Origin: Nakamurella sp963708935
GTDB lineage: Bacteria; Actinomycetota; Actinomycetes; Mycobacteriales; Nakamurellaceae
Direction: 5' to 3'
Assembly (NCBI GenBank): GCA_963708935.1
Contig: CAVPUK010000003.1
Coordinates: 310,001-374,000 of the forward strand
Length of the DNA: 64,000 nucleotides
Of the stretch, positions 52,941-60,850 are shown piece after piece; the stretch's first letter is position 1; each line of letters starts with the position of its first letter. Position numbers and translations under genes: made by a program. The notes under the pieces were generated by a model. That model saw only the letters and a list, made by a program, of their open reading frames with translations, was not told the DNA's origin and searched no databases.

Positions 52941-53576
52941 CTACTTGGTGTCAGTGGGCAGCAATTGGCCGTCGCTGCAGGGCGCCCGGACGGGGAGGGT
53001 TGCGGCAATGACATTCGAGATCTGCTGGATCACACCGGTCCCGGAGCCATCTGGGATGGTCAGCGCGACCCGAACGGAGCGGTCGGCGGCGATGTACGTC
53101 GTCTGACCCCCGCCCGAGTCCGAGAGTTGCAACCAGGTCACGCCGTTCACCTGGTTCAGTGCAGAGCTGCAGGTGAACTCTTCGGGGGTTTCCAGGCCGC
53201 AGCGAAGGATGGCGGCCGGATCCCCCCAGGCGGCAATCCCGTCGGTGGCCCCTTCGAGGGTGCGCCGGTTCTCGCCGGCCAGTTGCTGGGGGAGCGCCGG
53301 CATCAGGGACCTGCAGGCTGCGCTGTCAGCGCCCGGCTGCCCGACCGTGGCCATTGGCAGCGGGGCGTTGTCGACCACCGGGCTGTTCTTGTGGATCAGA
53401 CCGAGAGTGACGGCGACGCCAATCGCGACCACAACGACGGTCAGCGCCGCCACCACTTGCCAGGAGCCGAAAACCGAATCCTTCGGCTCGGAATCGTCGA
53501 CGGGCGGAACAGGCCGGTCAACACCGCTGCTCGTCGTCTTCACCACCGTCGCATTCGCCACCGTCGCATTCGCCAC
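52941..53576 (-). CDS. DUF3515 family membrane-anchored protein
   Basis: 211 residues from GTG 53576. After a short basic N-terminus built on a repeated MANATVANATV stretch, one hydrophobic helix (VVAALTVVVVAIGVAVTLGL, ~42-62) anchors a ~145-residue extracytoplasmic domain. That part has four Cys (SAACRSLMPALP, ILRCGLETP, EFTCSSALNQVNGVTWLQLSD, APCSDGQLLP), which suggests two disulphides. The pattern matches DUF3515 proteins, which lie next to thiL/ddl in actinobacteria. Function unknown. The tandem repeat of fifteen bases (GTGGCGAATGCGACG) at the start gives several possible start codons. Confidence 0.85.
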   Translation of the reverse strand: MANATVANATVVKTTSSGVDRPVPPVDDSEPKDSVFGSWQVVAALTVVVVAIGVAVTLGLIHKNSPVVDNAPLPMATVGQPGADSAACRSLMPALPQQLAGENRRTLEGATDGIAAWGDPAAILRCGLETPEEFTCSSALNQVNGVTWLQLSDSGGGQTTYIAADRSVRVALTIPDGSGTGVIQQISNVIAATLPVRAPCSDGQLLPTDTK

Positions 53577-53674
53577 CGTCGACTTTCGGACCGTCAGCTA
53601 GAGCCTGCTCCTCGGACTCGGTCCGCCCTGCCAGCTGTCGAGCGAGGAACGGCTGAATGACCAAGCCCGGCTGA

Positions 53675-53908
53675 TCAGAGTCGAATGACCGGGCAGGTCA
53701 ACGTGCGGGTGATGCCGGCGACACCCTGCACCCGGGCGACCACCAGCTTGCCCAGTTCGTCGACCGTCTCTGCTTCGGCTCGAACGATCACGTCGTACGG
53801 TCCGGTCACGTCTTCGGCGCTGGTGACACCAGGGAGTTCGGCAATCGCGTTCGCGACCGCTGCTGCCTGCCCGACCTCGGTCTGGATCAGAATGAAGGCC
53901 TGCACCAC
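53675..53908 (-). CDS. Stand-alone Lrp/AsnC ligand-binding (RAM) domain protein
   Basis: 77 residues: MVQAFILIQTEVGQAAAVANAIAELPGVTSAEDVTGPYDVIVRAEAETVDELGKLVVARVQGVAGITRTLTCPVIRL in outline, a complete alpha/beta sandwich of the Lrp C-terminal domain with no DNA-binding part. The key points are the GVTSAEDVTGPYDVIVRAEA strand-turn-strand and the ITRTLTCPVI end. Such SMALL Lrp-like proteins bind amino acids and can oligomerise with full-length Lrp proteins. It sits between DUF3515 and thiL, as in other actinobacteria. Confidence 0.88.
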   Translation of the reverse strand: MVQAFILIQTEVGQAAAVANAIAELPGVTSAEDVTGPYDVIVRAEAETVDELGKLVVARVQGVAGITRTLTCPVIRL

Positions 53909-54296
53909 GGTGTGCTCCTAACTATGTCTGCTGTCCGCTGCACGCTCTCGCGGCTCGGGTGGCCGCCCTGCGACCGCACGGAGGTGAACTGCAGTTTATC
54001 GGGCTTCAACCGCCAGCCATCGCATACCCCGTCGCGGTTGGTCCCCGCCGGCAAACGCAGCCGCCCCGGCGCGCACGACGAGCGCAGAGTCCGTTAACCA
54101 GGTTGTTGGGCGGCGCTCCGCGCAGAACGGGCCGGCGCAGCACAGCTTGCTCACCTGAGTCGCCACCGCGCGCCGGTCGGGCATCGAACTGACGATATGG
54201 GGCACGATGGCTTCCAAGGCCGTGCCGGCAGTCGTCGGTGGGTGGCCCAGCCAGCTTCGGAGGTGTTGCATTAGTATCCCGCAGTCGAGAAACGTG
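53909..54296. other. 388-bp intergenic region upstream of thiL
   Basis: No gene or RNA could be supported. Open frames on both strands here have Arg-rich or mixed composition typical of shadows, and no tRNA-like cloverleaf was found. It must hold the promoters of the Lrp-like gene (leftward) and thiL (rightward). Confidence 0.3.
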
Positions 54297-55337
54297 ATGT
54301 CGCAGGCGAAATCGGATTCTTCGTCCAGGGCAGCGACCGGGCAGGGCCGCAGGTCCGACTCCACAGCCGCGGCGTCCCCGGCACCTGGAACGCTCGGAGC
54401 GATGGGCGAATTCGCTGTGATCGCGGCCGTCACCAAAGGTCAACCGCAACTCGCCGACACCTTAGTAGGGCCAGGAGACGATGCGGCCGTGGTCGCGGCG
54501 TCGGACGGACGCGTGGTGATCAGCGTCGACATGCTCGTCGACGGCGTGCACTTCCGGACCGATTGGGCCTCCGGCGAGCAAATCGGACGCCGGGCCGCGC
54601 TCGCCTCCATGGCCGATATCGCTGCCATGGGCGCCGCCCCCACCTCGCTGGTGGTGGCTATCGCAGCGCCGAGCAGTACATCGACGGATCTCATCCTCGG
54701 GATCGGCAAGGGGCTGCACGAGGCCGCTCATGAGGCGGGTGCGGCCGTGGTGGGCGGAGACATGACCCGATCGGAGACGCTGACGATTTCGGTCACGGTG
54801 TTGGGTGATCTGCGGGGTTCTCAACCTGTGCTGCGATCCGGCGCCCGGCCCGGCGACGAAGTGGCGATTACCGGGCGGCTCGGCTGGGCAGCGGCCGGGC
54901 TTGCTGTGCTGTCCAGGGGGTTTCGCTCGCCGGCCACGGTGGTCAACGCCTACCGGTGCCCGGAGCCACCGTTGCAGGCGGGCATCATCGCAGCCGCGTC
55001 CGGTGCTACCGCGATGATCGATGTGTCGGACGGTCTGGTGGCAGATCTCGGGCACATCGCTGCGGCCTCGCAGGTCTCGATCAACATCCGTACGGCCGCC
55101 CTCGAGGTAAATCCTCGACTTGTCGAGGTCGCCTCGGCGCTGGGCAAGGATCCGTTGAGTTGGGTGCTGACCGGCGGTGACGACCATCCGTTGGTGGCGA
55201 CCTTCCCGAATGGTTCGACGTTGCCTCCCGGCTGGCAGCCGATCGGGACGGTCGGTGTTCCGGGGGATCTCGGCCCGACAGTCACCGTGGATGGTTCGCA
55301 GCGGGATGAGCCGGGCGGTTGGGACCACTTCGCCTGA
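54297..55337 (+). CDS. thiL: Thiamine-monophosphate kinase
   Basis: 346 residues from ATG 54297; the open frame extends to 54207 but the fold begins only at LGAMGEFAVIAAVTKGQ, so the N-terminal ~30 Ser/Ala-rich residues are of doubtful use. It phosphorylates thiamine phosphate to the active diphosphate. Signatures: LADTLVGPGDDAAVVAASDGRVVISVDMLVDGVHFR (Asp/Mg and ATP), RRAALASMADIAAMGAAPTSLVVAIAAP, AAVVGGDMTRSETLTISVTVLG, RSGARPGDEVAITGRLGWAAAGL, AMIDVSDGLVADLGHIA and LTGGDDHPLVATF. In most homologues the last reads TGGEDY/TGGEDH; here it is GGDDH. It is followed by ung. Confidence 0.94.
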   Translation: MSQAKSDSSSRAATGQGRRSDSTAAASPAPGTLGAMGEFAVIAAVTKGQPQLADTLVGPGDDAAVVAASDGRVVISVDMLVDGVHFRTDWASGEQIGRRAALASMADIAAMGAAPTSLVVAIAAPSSTSTDLILGIGKGLHEAAHEAGAAVVGGDMTRSETLTISVTVLGDLRGSQPVLRSGARPGDEVAITGRLGWAAAGLAVLSRGFRSPATVVNAYRCPEPPLQAGIIAAASGATAMIDVSDGLVADLGHIAAASQVSINIRTAALEVNPRLVEVASALGKDPLSWVLTGGDDHPLVATFPNGSTLPPGWQPIGTVGVPGDLGPTVTVDGSQRDEPGGWDHFA

Positions 55338-55359
55338 CCAGCCCGGCCCGAACGCCCTC

Positions 55360-55393
55360 CTACCGGGCCGACGCCAGTGCGTCGGCCCGGTAG
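55360..55393. repeat. Perfect 15-bp inverted repeat between thiL and ung
   Basis: Arms CTACCGGGCCGACGC (55360-55374) and GCGTCGGCCCGGTAG (55379-55393) are exact complements around a four-base loop (CAGT). It begins 23 bp after the thiL stop and ends 10 bp before the ung ATG. It could terminate thiL mRNA or occlude initiation of ung. Confidence 0.75.
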
Positions 55394-55403
55394 CGTCGTC
55401 GTC

Positions 55404-56078
55404 ATGCCACGCTCGTTAGCGGAAACGATGGATCCCGAGTGGGCCGTCGCACTGGAGCCGGTCTCGGCAAACATCGGCGCGATGGGTGACTTCTTGCGGG
55501 CGGAGGTTGCGGCCGGGCGCACCTATCTGCCGGCAGGTGGCAACGTTCTGCGGGCGTTTCAGGCCCCGATGTCACAGGTCAAAGTGCTGGTCGTCGGTCA
55601 GGACCCGTACCCGACGCCCGGCCACGCGATCGGTCTGGCCTTCGCCGTGGACGCGGCCGTTCGGCCCGTCCCGCGATCACTGGCCAACATCTACAAGGAG
55701 CTCCGATCGGATCTCGGCATCTTGCCGCCGCCGCATGGAGATCTGACCAAGTGGACCGAGTCAGGGGTACTGCTGCTGAACAGGGTGCTGACCGTCGCTC
55801 CGGGCGCGCCCGCCTCCCATCGGGGCAAAGGCTGGGAAGCGGTGACCGGTCGGGCCATCACCGCCCTGGTGGCCCGAGGCGGCCCGCTGGTGGCGATTCT
55901 CTGGGGCAAAGACGCCCAGACCCTGATTCCGGTGCTCGGCGACGTGCCGTTCGTGGCTTCGACTCATCCGTCCCCGATGTCGGCCGACCGCGGGTTCTTC
56001 GGTTCCAAACCGTTCTCCCGAGCGAACGCCCTGCTGGTGGAACAAGGCGCTGAGCCGGTCGACTGGACCTTGGAATGA
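55404..56078 (+). CDS. ung: Uracil-DNA glycosylase
   Basis: 224 residues from ATG 55404. There is no clear Shine-Dalgarno; a strong hairpin ends ten bases upstream. Family 1 UDG removes uracil from DNA. Catalytic blocks: VVGQDPYPTPGHAIGLAF (Asp-67 activates the water) and ASTHPSPMSADRGFFGSKPFSRAN (His-188 and the minor-groove loop). GVLLLNRVLTV supplies the uracil-binding Asn. Its stop overlaps the start of the molybdoenzyme gene (ATGA), which suggests coupling, although no functional link is obvious. Confidence 0.97.
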   Translation: MPRSLAETMDPEWAVALEPVSANIGAMGDFLRAEVAAGRTYLPAGGNVLRAFQAPMSQVKVLVVGQDPYPTPGHAIGLAFAVDAAVRPVPRSLANIYKELRSDLGILPPPHGDLTKWTESGVLLLNRVLTVAPGAPASHRGKGWEAVTGRAITALVARGGPLVAILWGKDAQTLIPVLGDVPFVASTHPSPMSADRGFFGSKPFSRANALLVEQGAEPVDWTLE

Positions 56079-58415
56079 TCGGAGTGCCTGAGATGGAGAG
56101 CGAGGACGGGCGGATCAGAACGGTCCCCACCGCCACGCACTGGGGTACCTATCTGGCCAGGACCGACGGGACCCGGCTGCTCGGATTGGAGCCGCACCCC
56201 GACGATCCGGCCCCGACGGCGATCGGTGACTCGGTGACCGATGCCCTGCGCAGCGCCGGCCGGCTGACTGTTCCGCTGATCCGCCGCGGATGGTTGGAGA
56301 ACGGCCCCGGGCCGGCCGGCACAGCGTGCAGTCGCAGGCGGGGAGACGACTCGTATGTTGCGGTGGACTGGACAACGGCGACGAAATTGGTCGCCGGCGA
56401 GATCGAACGCGTACGAACCAGCTATGGCAACAGCTCGATCTTCGGGGGGTCCTACGGCTGGGGTTCGGCAGGCCGGTTCCACCATCCGCAGTCGCAGGTC
56501 CACCGCTTCCTGAACATGACGGGTGGCTACACCCGGTCGGTCGACACCTACTCATCCGCGGCGATCACGGTGCTGCTGCGACGAGTGGGGGGCGGTTGGC
56601 AGACCGCGATGGACTCGTCGCCGACCTTCGACGAGATCGCCGAACACGGCTCGCTGGTGGTCGCCTTCGGTGGACTGGCCCTGCGTAACAGCCAGGTCAA
56701 TGACGGCGGCCTGGGCGCGCATACGTCGCCGGGCGCGCAGCAACGGGCCAGAGCGTCCGGCGTCGATTTCTTCTCGGTCTCCCCGCTGCGGACGGACGCG
56801 GCGGAGTTCCTGAACAGCACCTGGCTGCCGGCCAGGCCGGGAACCGACGTAGCGGTGATGCTCGGTCTGGCCCACACCATCGTCTCGGCGGGACTGCACG
56901 ACCTCGATTTCCTGACCCACTGCACCGTGGGCTGGGCACCTTTCGAGGACTACCTGATGGGTCGCAGCGACGGTGTGCCGAAGGACGCGAACTGGGCCTC
57001 GGGCATCTCCGGACTGGCGGCCGACACCATCGAAAAGTTGGGCCACCGGATCGCCACCGAGCGCACCGTGATCTCGACGTCCTATTCGGTGCAGCGCGCC
57101 GACCACGGAGAGCAGGCACCGTGGATGGCGTTGACGCTGGCCGCCATGTCGGGCTCGATGGGCCGGCCGGGTGGCGGGTTCGGATGTGGCCTCGGGGCGT
57201 TGCACCGCAACGGAATGCGGTTGGCGAAAGTTCCAGTCGCGTCGTTCCCCCAAGGGGTCAACACGTGTCGCCGATTTCATCCCGGTGGCCCGGATCTCCG
57301 ATTTGCTGACGAAGCCCGGCGAGACTTTCGACTACGACGGTGGCAGCTACGTCTACCCGGATATCCGATTGGTCTACTGGGTCGGCGGCAACCCGTTTCA
57401 CCATCACCAGGACCTCAATCGCCTGGTCGACGCGTGGCAGCGGCCCGACACCGTCATCGTCCATGAACACTTTGCCAACGCATTGGCCCGGCACGCCGAC
57501 ATCGTGCTGCCGGCGGCAACTTTCGCCGAGCGGAACGACTTCGCCGCCGGTCGGGAAGACCCCTACCTGATGGCCATGCTGCGGGCGGCCGACCCACCCG
57601 GCGACGTGCTGACCGACTACGACATCTTCGCTGGAATTGCCGAGCATCTCGGCCTCGCGGAGAAATTCACCGAGGGCCGATCCGCCGACGAGTGGGTGCG
57701 GGAACTGTACGAACGAACCCGGAAACGGGCGGCGGCGCTCGATGTACAACTGCCCGACTGGTCCGAACTGGTTGAGCTGGGCCGGGTTTCGTTGCCGGAC
57801 CTCGACCGCCCGGCGAAGCCGTATGCAGCCTTGCGGGCAGACCCGGCGCGGCATCCGATTGCCACCCCGTCCGGTCTGATCGAGATCTTCTCGGACACCA
57901 TCGCCGGTTTCGGCTACCCGGACTGCCCGCCCCACCCGACCTGGCTCGAACCCAGCGAATGGCTGGGATCACCGGTCGCGCAACGATTCCCGCTCGCGCT
58001 GGTGTCCGGCCAGCCGGAGCGACGCCTGCACTCGCAGTTCGACAACGGAGCCCACTCGCGGGCCGGGAAGGTCGCCGGCCGCGAACCTGTGCTGATCAAT
58101 CCGGGCGACGCGCAGACCCGTGGAATTACCGACGGCGACGTGGTTCGGCTGTTCAACGACCGCGGGGCCTGCCTGGCGGGCGCGGTGCTCGCGGCCGACA
58201 TCCGGCCCGGCGTCGTCCGGCTTTCGACCGGGGCCTGGTACGACCCGCTGACGCCGGGCGGGCTCGACGTGCACGGGAACCCGAATGTGCTGACCGCCGA
58301 CCACGGGACGTCCGCACTGGCCCAGGGACCCAGCGCGCACACGGCTCTGGTAGAGCTGGAGCTGTGGACCGAACCGGTTCCCGAGATCACCGTCTTCGGA
58401 CCGATGCCGAGTTGA
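56075..58415 (+). CDS. BisC/TorA-type molybdopterin (DMSO reductase family) oxidoreductase, frameshifted
   Basis: About 780 codons, of which the first part (56075-57266) and the second (57266-58415) lie in different frames. At about 57266 a single extra T lies in CACGTG; removing it joins GVNT to VADFIPVARISDLL, which is the natural family sequence. Markers: HWGTYLAR and LEPHPDDPAP at the N-terminus, GSYGWGSAGRFHHPQSQVHRFLN (Ser as Mo ligand), GGNPFHHHQDLNRLV, HEHFANALARHADIVLPAATFAERNDF, and the C-terminal molybdopterin dinucleotide-binding domain with SGQPERRLHSQFDNG. This set fits biotin-sulfoxide or TMAO reductases. There is no N-terminal Fe-S cysteine motif and no Tat signal. Translation starts on the ung stop. 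As written the gene is interrupted. Confidence 0.8.
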
Positions 58416-58443
58416 GCCCGATGCTGGGCTGAGGGGAGAAGTC

Positions 58444-59163
58444 GTGGTGGTGCAGGTGACCGCGCCGGAACTGACCGGTCCGACCATTTCCGAGCAGCGG
58501 TGGGAGAACCTGACCTTCCTGCACTGGCCCGTCGAACCTGCGGCCGCGGCGAAGTTCCTTCCGCCCGGAGTCTTTCCGGACACTTTCGAAGGCAGGAGTT
58601 ACGTCGGTCTGGTGCCGTTCCAGATGCGCGGTGCCGGGCCGGGTGCTCGTCTCCCGGTGCCGTACTTCGGAAGCTTCTGCGAGACGAACGTCCGGCTCTA
58701 CTCGGTCGATGCCGAAGGACGCAACGGAATCGTCTTCTGCACGCTGGATGCGCAGCGCCTGGCCACCGTGCTGTTGGCCAGGTGGAGCCTGGCCCTGCCG
58801 TACGCCTGGTCGAAGATGAGCGCCGTCCATGCGGGTGACCTCTGGCGATACCGGACCCAGCGGCGATGGCCGAAGGCCGAGTTGAGCAGCGAAATAACCG
58901 TGCGGGTTGCCGGTGCGGTCGAGCCGACCGACCTCGAGGTCTGGTTGACCTCGCGGTGGGGGCTGCACACCCGCGTCGCGGGACGGACCGTGTGGGTGCC
59001 CAACCAGCACGGTCCGTGGCCGCTGCGGGCTGCGGAATTGCTCGGGATCCAGGGCGATCTGGTGGCCGGGGTCGGGGTTCCGATCGCCGGCCCGATGCTT
59101 CGACCACTGTTCTCGCCCGGGGTCCGCACCACCTTCGGCCCGCCCAGCTTGGTCCGGTGCTGA
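58444..59163 (+). CDS. DUF2071 (YqjF-like) protein
   Basis: 239 residues from GTG 58444, 29 bp after the molybdoenzyme. Family blocks: SEQRWENLTFLHWPVEPAAAAKFLPPGV (the opening of DUF2071), FEGRSYVGLVPFQMRG, YFGSFCETNVRLYSVDAEGRNGIVFCTLDAQRLATVLLARWSLALPYAWSKM. These acetoacetate-decarboxylase-like folds have no proven function in bacteria. The protein is cytoplasmic and has no signal peptide. It may be in one transcript with the gene upstream. The C-terminus is divergent from known members but the length is normal. Confidence 0.88.
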   Translation: MVVQVTAPELTGPTISEQRWENLTFLHWPVEPAAAAKFLPPGVFPDTFEGRSYVGLVPFQMRGAGPGARLPVPYFGSFCETNVRLYSVDAEGRNGIVFCTLDAQRLATVLLARWSLALPYAWSKMSAVHAGDLWRYRTQRRWPKAELSSEITVRVAGAVEPTDLEVWLTSRWGLHTRVAGRTVWVPNQHGPWPLRAAELLGIQGDLVAGVGVPIAGPMLRPLFSPGVRTTFGPPSLVRC

Positions 59164-59192
59164 CCATCCGCCGCCCGTTGATCGTCAGACCG

Positions 59193-60236
59193 TCAGAACA
59201 GAGCCGGATCCCAGATGTCGATTGCATCGGACGTTCTGATCCCACCGGCGTCCGTGTCGCCGGTATCGGCTGATCGGGCAACGGCGCGAAGGGCGGGAAC
59301 GAGCAGCGCTGCGCCGGCTCCATCGCCCAATCGCAGCGACCACGCCGTCAGCGGATCGCGGCCGAGCAGGTCCAGAAGTCTGCGGTGACTGCGTTCCGGC
59401 GACAGCGAAGTGACCACCACGTAGGCGTCGGAACCGGGCGCCAGCCGGCCGGCCAGCAGGGCTGCCGTGGTACTCGGGACGTCATCGACCAGCACCGGCA
59501 CGCCGCGAACGGCCGCCTGGGCGATGAACGCCGTCAGCGCGGCCAGGTCGGCACCGCCGGCGAGCCGCAGCATGGTGTGCGCGTCCGTTCCGGACAACCT
59601 GGTGCGGTACAACGCATCCCGTACAGCAGCGACCTTGCGGATCCAGGCCGCGTCGTTGATGCCCGAGCCGCGGGACGTGACCTCGACCGGTTCCATCCCG
59701 GTCAACCCAGCCACCACGACCGCAGTGGCGGTACTCGCGCCGACTCCGCAGAGCGCGCCGATCAACAGATCGGCCCCGGCGTCCACCTCGGCGTCGGCGA
59801 GTCGTTGACCGGACAGCAGCGCTGCCTCCAGTTCGTCCGCGGTCAGCGCATCCTCGAAGTCGATCCGCCCCGATGACCGACGAACTTTGTACGAGCTGTC
59901 CACACCAGTAGCGGCCAGATCGGCGTCCACCGCGATGTCGGCCACTTTGACGCTGACCCCGGCGTCGGCAGCGACCGAGGCGACCGGACCGGCGCCGGTC
60001 GCGAGATCGACGGCGCGACGGGCTGTTTCCGTGATCGGATGAGCCGAAACTCCGAGGATGGCCACGCCGTGGTCGCCCGCGAACACGACCAGCCTGGGCC
60101 GCTCCAGCACACCCCGGCCGGGCAATGCACAAGCCTCGAGCAGACGGGTCAGTGGGCCAAATGTGCCCAGCAGTGGATGCGGTGCGCTCACTCCGCCCGG
60201 GAACGGCGGCTTCACCTGGCCGAATTCGACTGTCAC
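59193..60236 (-). CDS. cobT: CobT-like nicotinate-nucleotide--dimethylbenzimidazole phosphoribosyltransferase, atypical active site
   Basis: 347 residues from GTG 60236, with AGAGGA six bases upstream. The family fold is clear: RPRLVVFAGDHGVAILGVSAHP, SGRIDFEDALTADE, AEVDAGADLLIGALCGVGAST, GSGINDAAWIRKVAAVRDALYRTR and LRLAGGADLAALTAFIAQAAVRGVPVLVDDV. Two expected signatures are altered: the G-M-G-I-G-N-T-T loop is replaced by LCGVGASTATAVV, and the E-G-S/T-G-A motif carrying the catalytic Glu reads LGDGAGA, with Asp. The N-terminal LTKPPGSLG motif is also missing (PHPLLG). It may be a CobT paralogue with changed activity, or a poor enzyme. It is far from cobU in the window. Confidence 0.8.
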   Translation of the reverse strand: MTVEFGQVKPPFPGGVSAPHPLLGTFGPLTRLLEACALPGRGVLERPRLVVFAGDHGVAILGVSAHPITETARRAVDLATGAGPVASVAADAGVSVKVADIAVDADLAATGVDSSYKVRRSSGRIDFEDALTADELEAALLSGQRLADAEVDAGADLLIGALCGVGASTATAVVVAGLTGMEPVEVTSRGSGINDAAWIRKVAAVRDALYRTRLSGTDAHTMLRLAGGADLAALTAFIAQAAVRGVPVLVDDVPSTTAALLAGRLAPGSDAYVVVTSLSPERSHRRLLDLLGRDPLTAWSLRLGDGAGAALLVPALRAVARSADTGDTDAGGIRTSDAIDIWDPALF

Positions 60237-60430
60237 CAGAAGTCCTCTCACACGGCCGCGGGTGCGCGGCTTGGATCACGCTACCGTCGGGCATCACATC
60301 GTGACGGTCGCCCGGTCGGTCCGGGAGACCGCCGATACGCAACAAACGGCGTGCGCACCACAGCAACGAGCCACCCGTACAAGCCAGCCCCGGCACGTGC
60401 CGATCCGACAGCGAAACCAGGAGAACCCAG

Positions 60431-60704
60431 ATGAGCCAGCCCCTCGATGTGACAGCCGGACGAGGCCGAACCGGAGCCGACCTGGCGCTGGTTGCTCGCC
60501 GACGTGGCCGGCGTGGTCGTCCCCGAACCCGACGTGGCCTTCGCCTCCCAGGACGCCGCCGAGGACTGGCTGCGGGACCAGTTCGAGCAACTTGCCGAAG
60601 ACGGAGTGGCGACAGTCTCGCTGATCGACGGTGAGCACGCGGTCTACGGCCCGATGTACCTGGCGCCCGAGGCCGACGGGCCGGCAGCCGAAGCCGAGAT
60701 CTGA
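60431..60704 (+). pseudogene. Small acidic protein gene, frameshifted near the start
   Basis: ATG 60431 has an ideal AGGAG seven bases upstream and starts MSQPLDV, but its frame then becomes Arg-rich. Deleting one A at about 60452 links MSQPLDV to QPDEAEPEPTWRWLLADVAG and then VVVPEPDVAFASQDAAEDWL, ending at 60704 after about 90 codons. In the real frame no ATG or GTG is available before 60492, so the present sequence cannot be translated as one protein from that site. The predicted protein is acidic, with an aromatic TWRW stretch, and has no recognised family. Either the gene is damaged or the sequence has a one-base error. Confidence 0.6.
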
Positions 60705-60737
60705 CCTGCTCAGCTGGAGTTGTCAAAATCGGCTCTT

Positions 60738-60753
60738 GTTAACCGCGGTTCAC
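60738..60753 (+). promoter_or_regulatory. Palindrome upstream of the acyl-CoA dehydrogenase gene
   Basis: GTTAACCGCGGTTCAC: the ten-base AACCGCGGTT core (60741-60750) is a perfect palindrome, and the 16-bp whole has one mismatched pair. It lies about 100 bp before the start of the acyl-CoA dehydrogenase and overlaps a TTGTCA-type element (about 60720). A TetR-type repressor site is possible. Confidence 0.35.
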
Positions 60754-60850
60754 TTCTGGCACTCTGGACGTACGTCCCCGGCATCGACGCCGGCGAATCG
60801 GCCGGGCGCGCGGCCGCTGGCAGAGCGCGGTCCGAAGGGCAGTATCAGCG

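Noticed and set aside
53909..54296. A tRNA or small gene upstream of thiL
   Set aside because: No cloverleaf with matching arms and no open frame with natural composition could be found.
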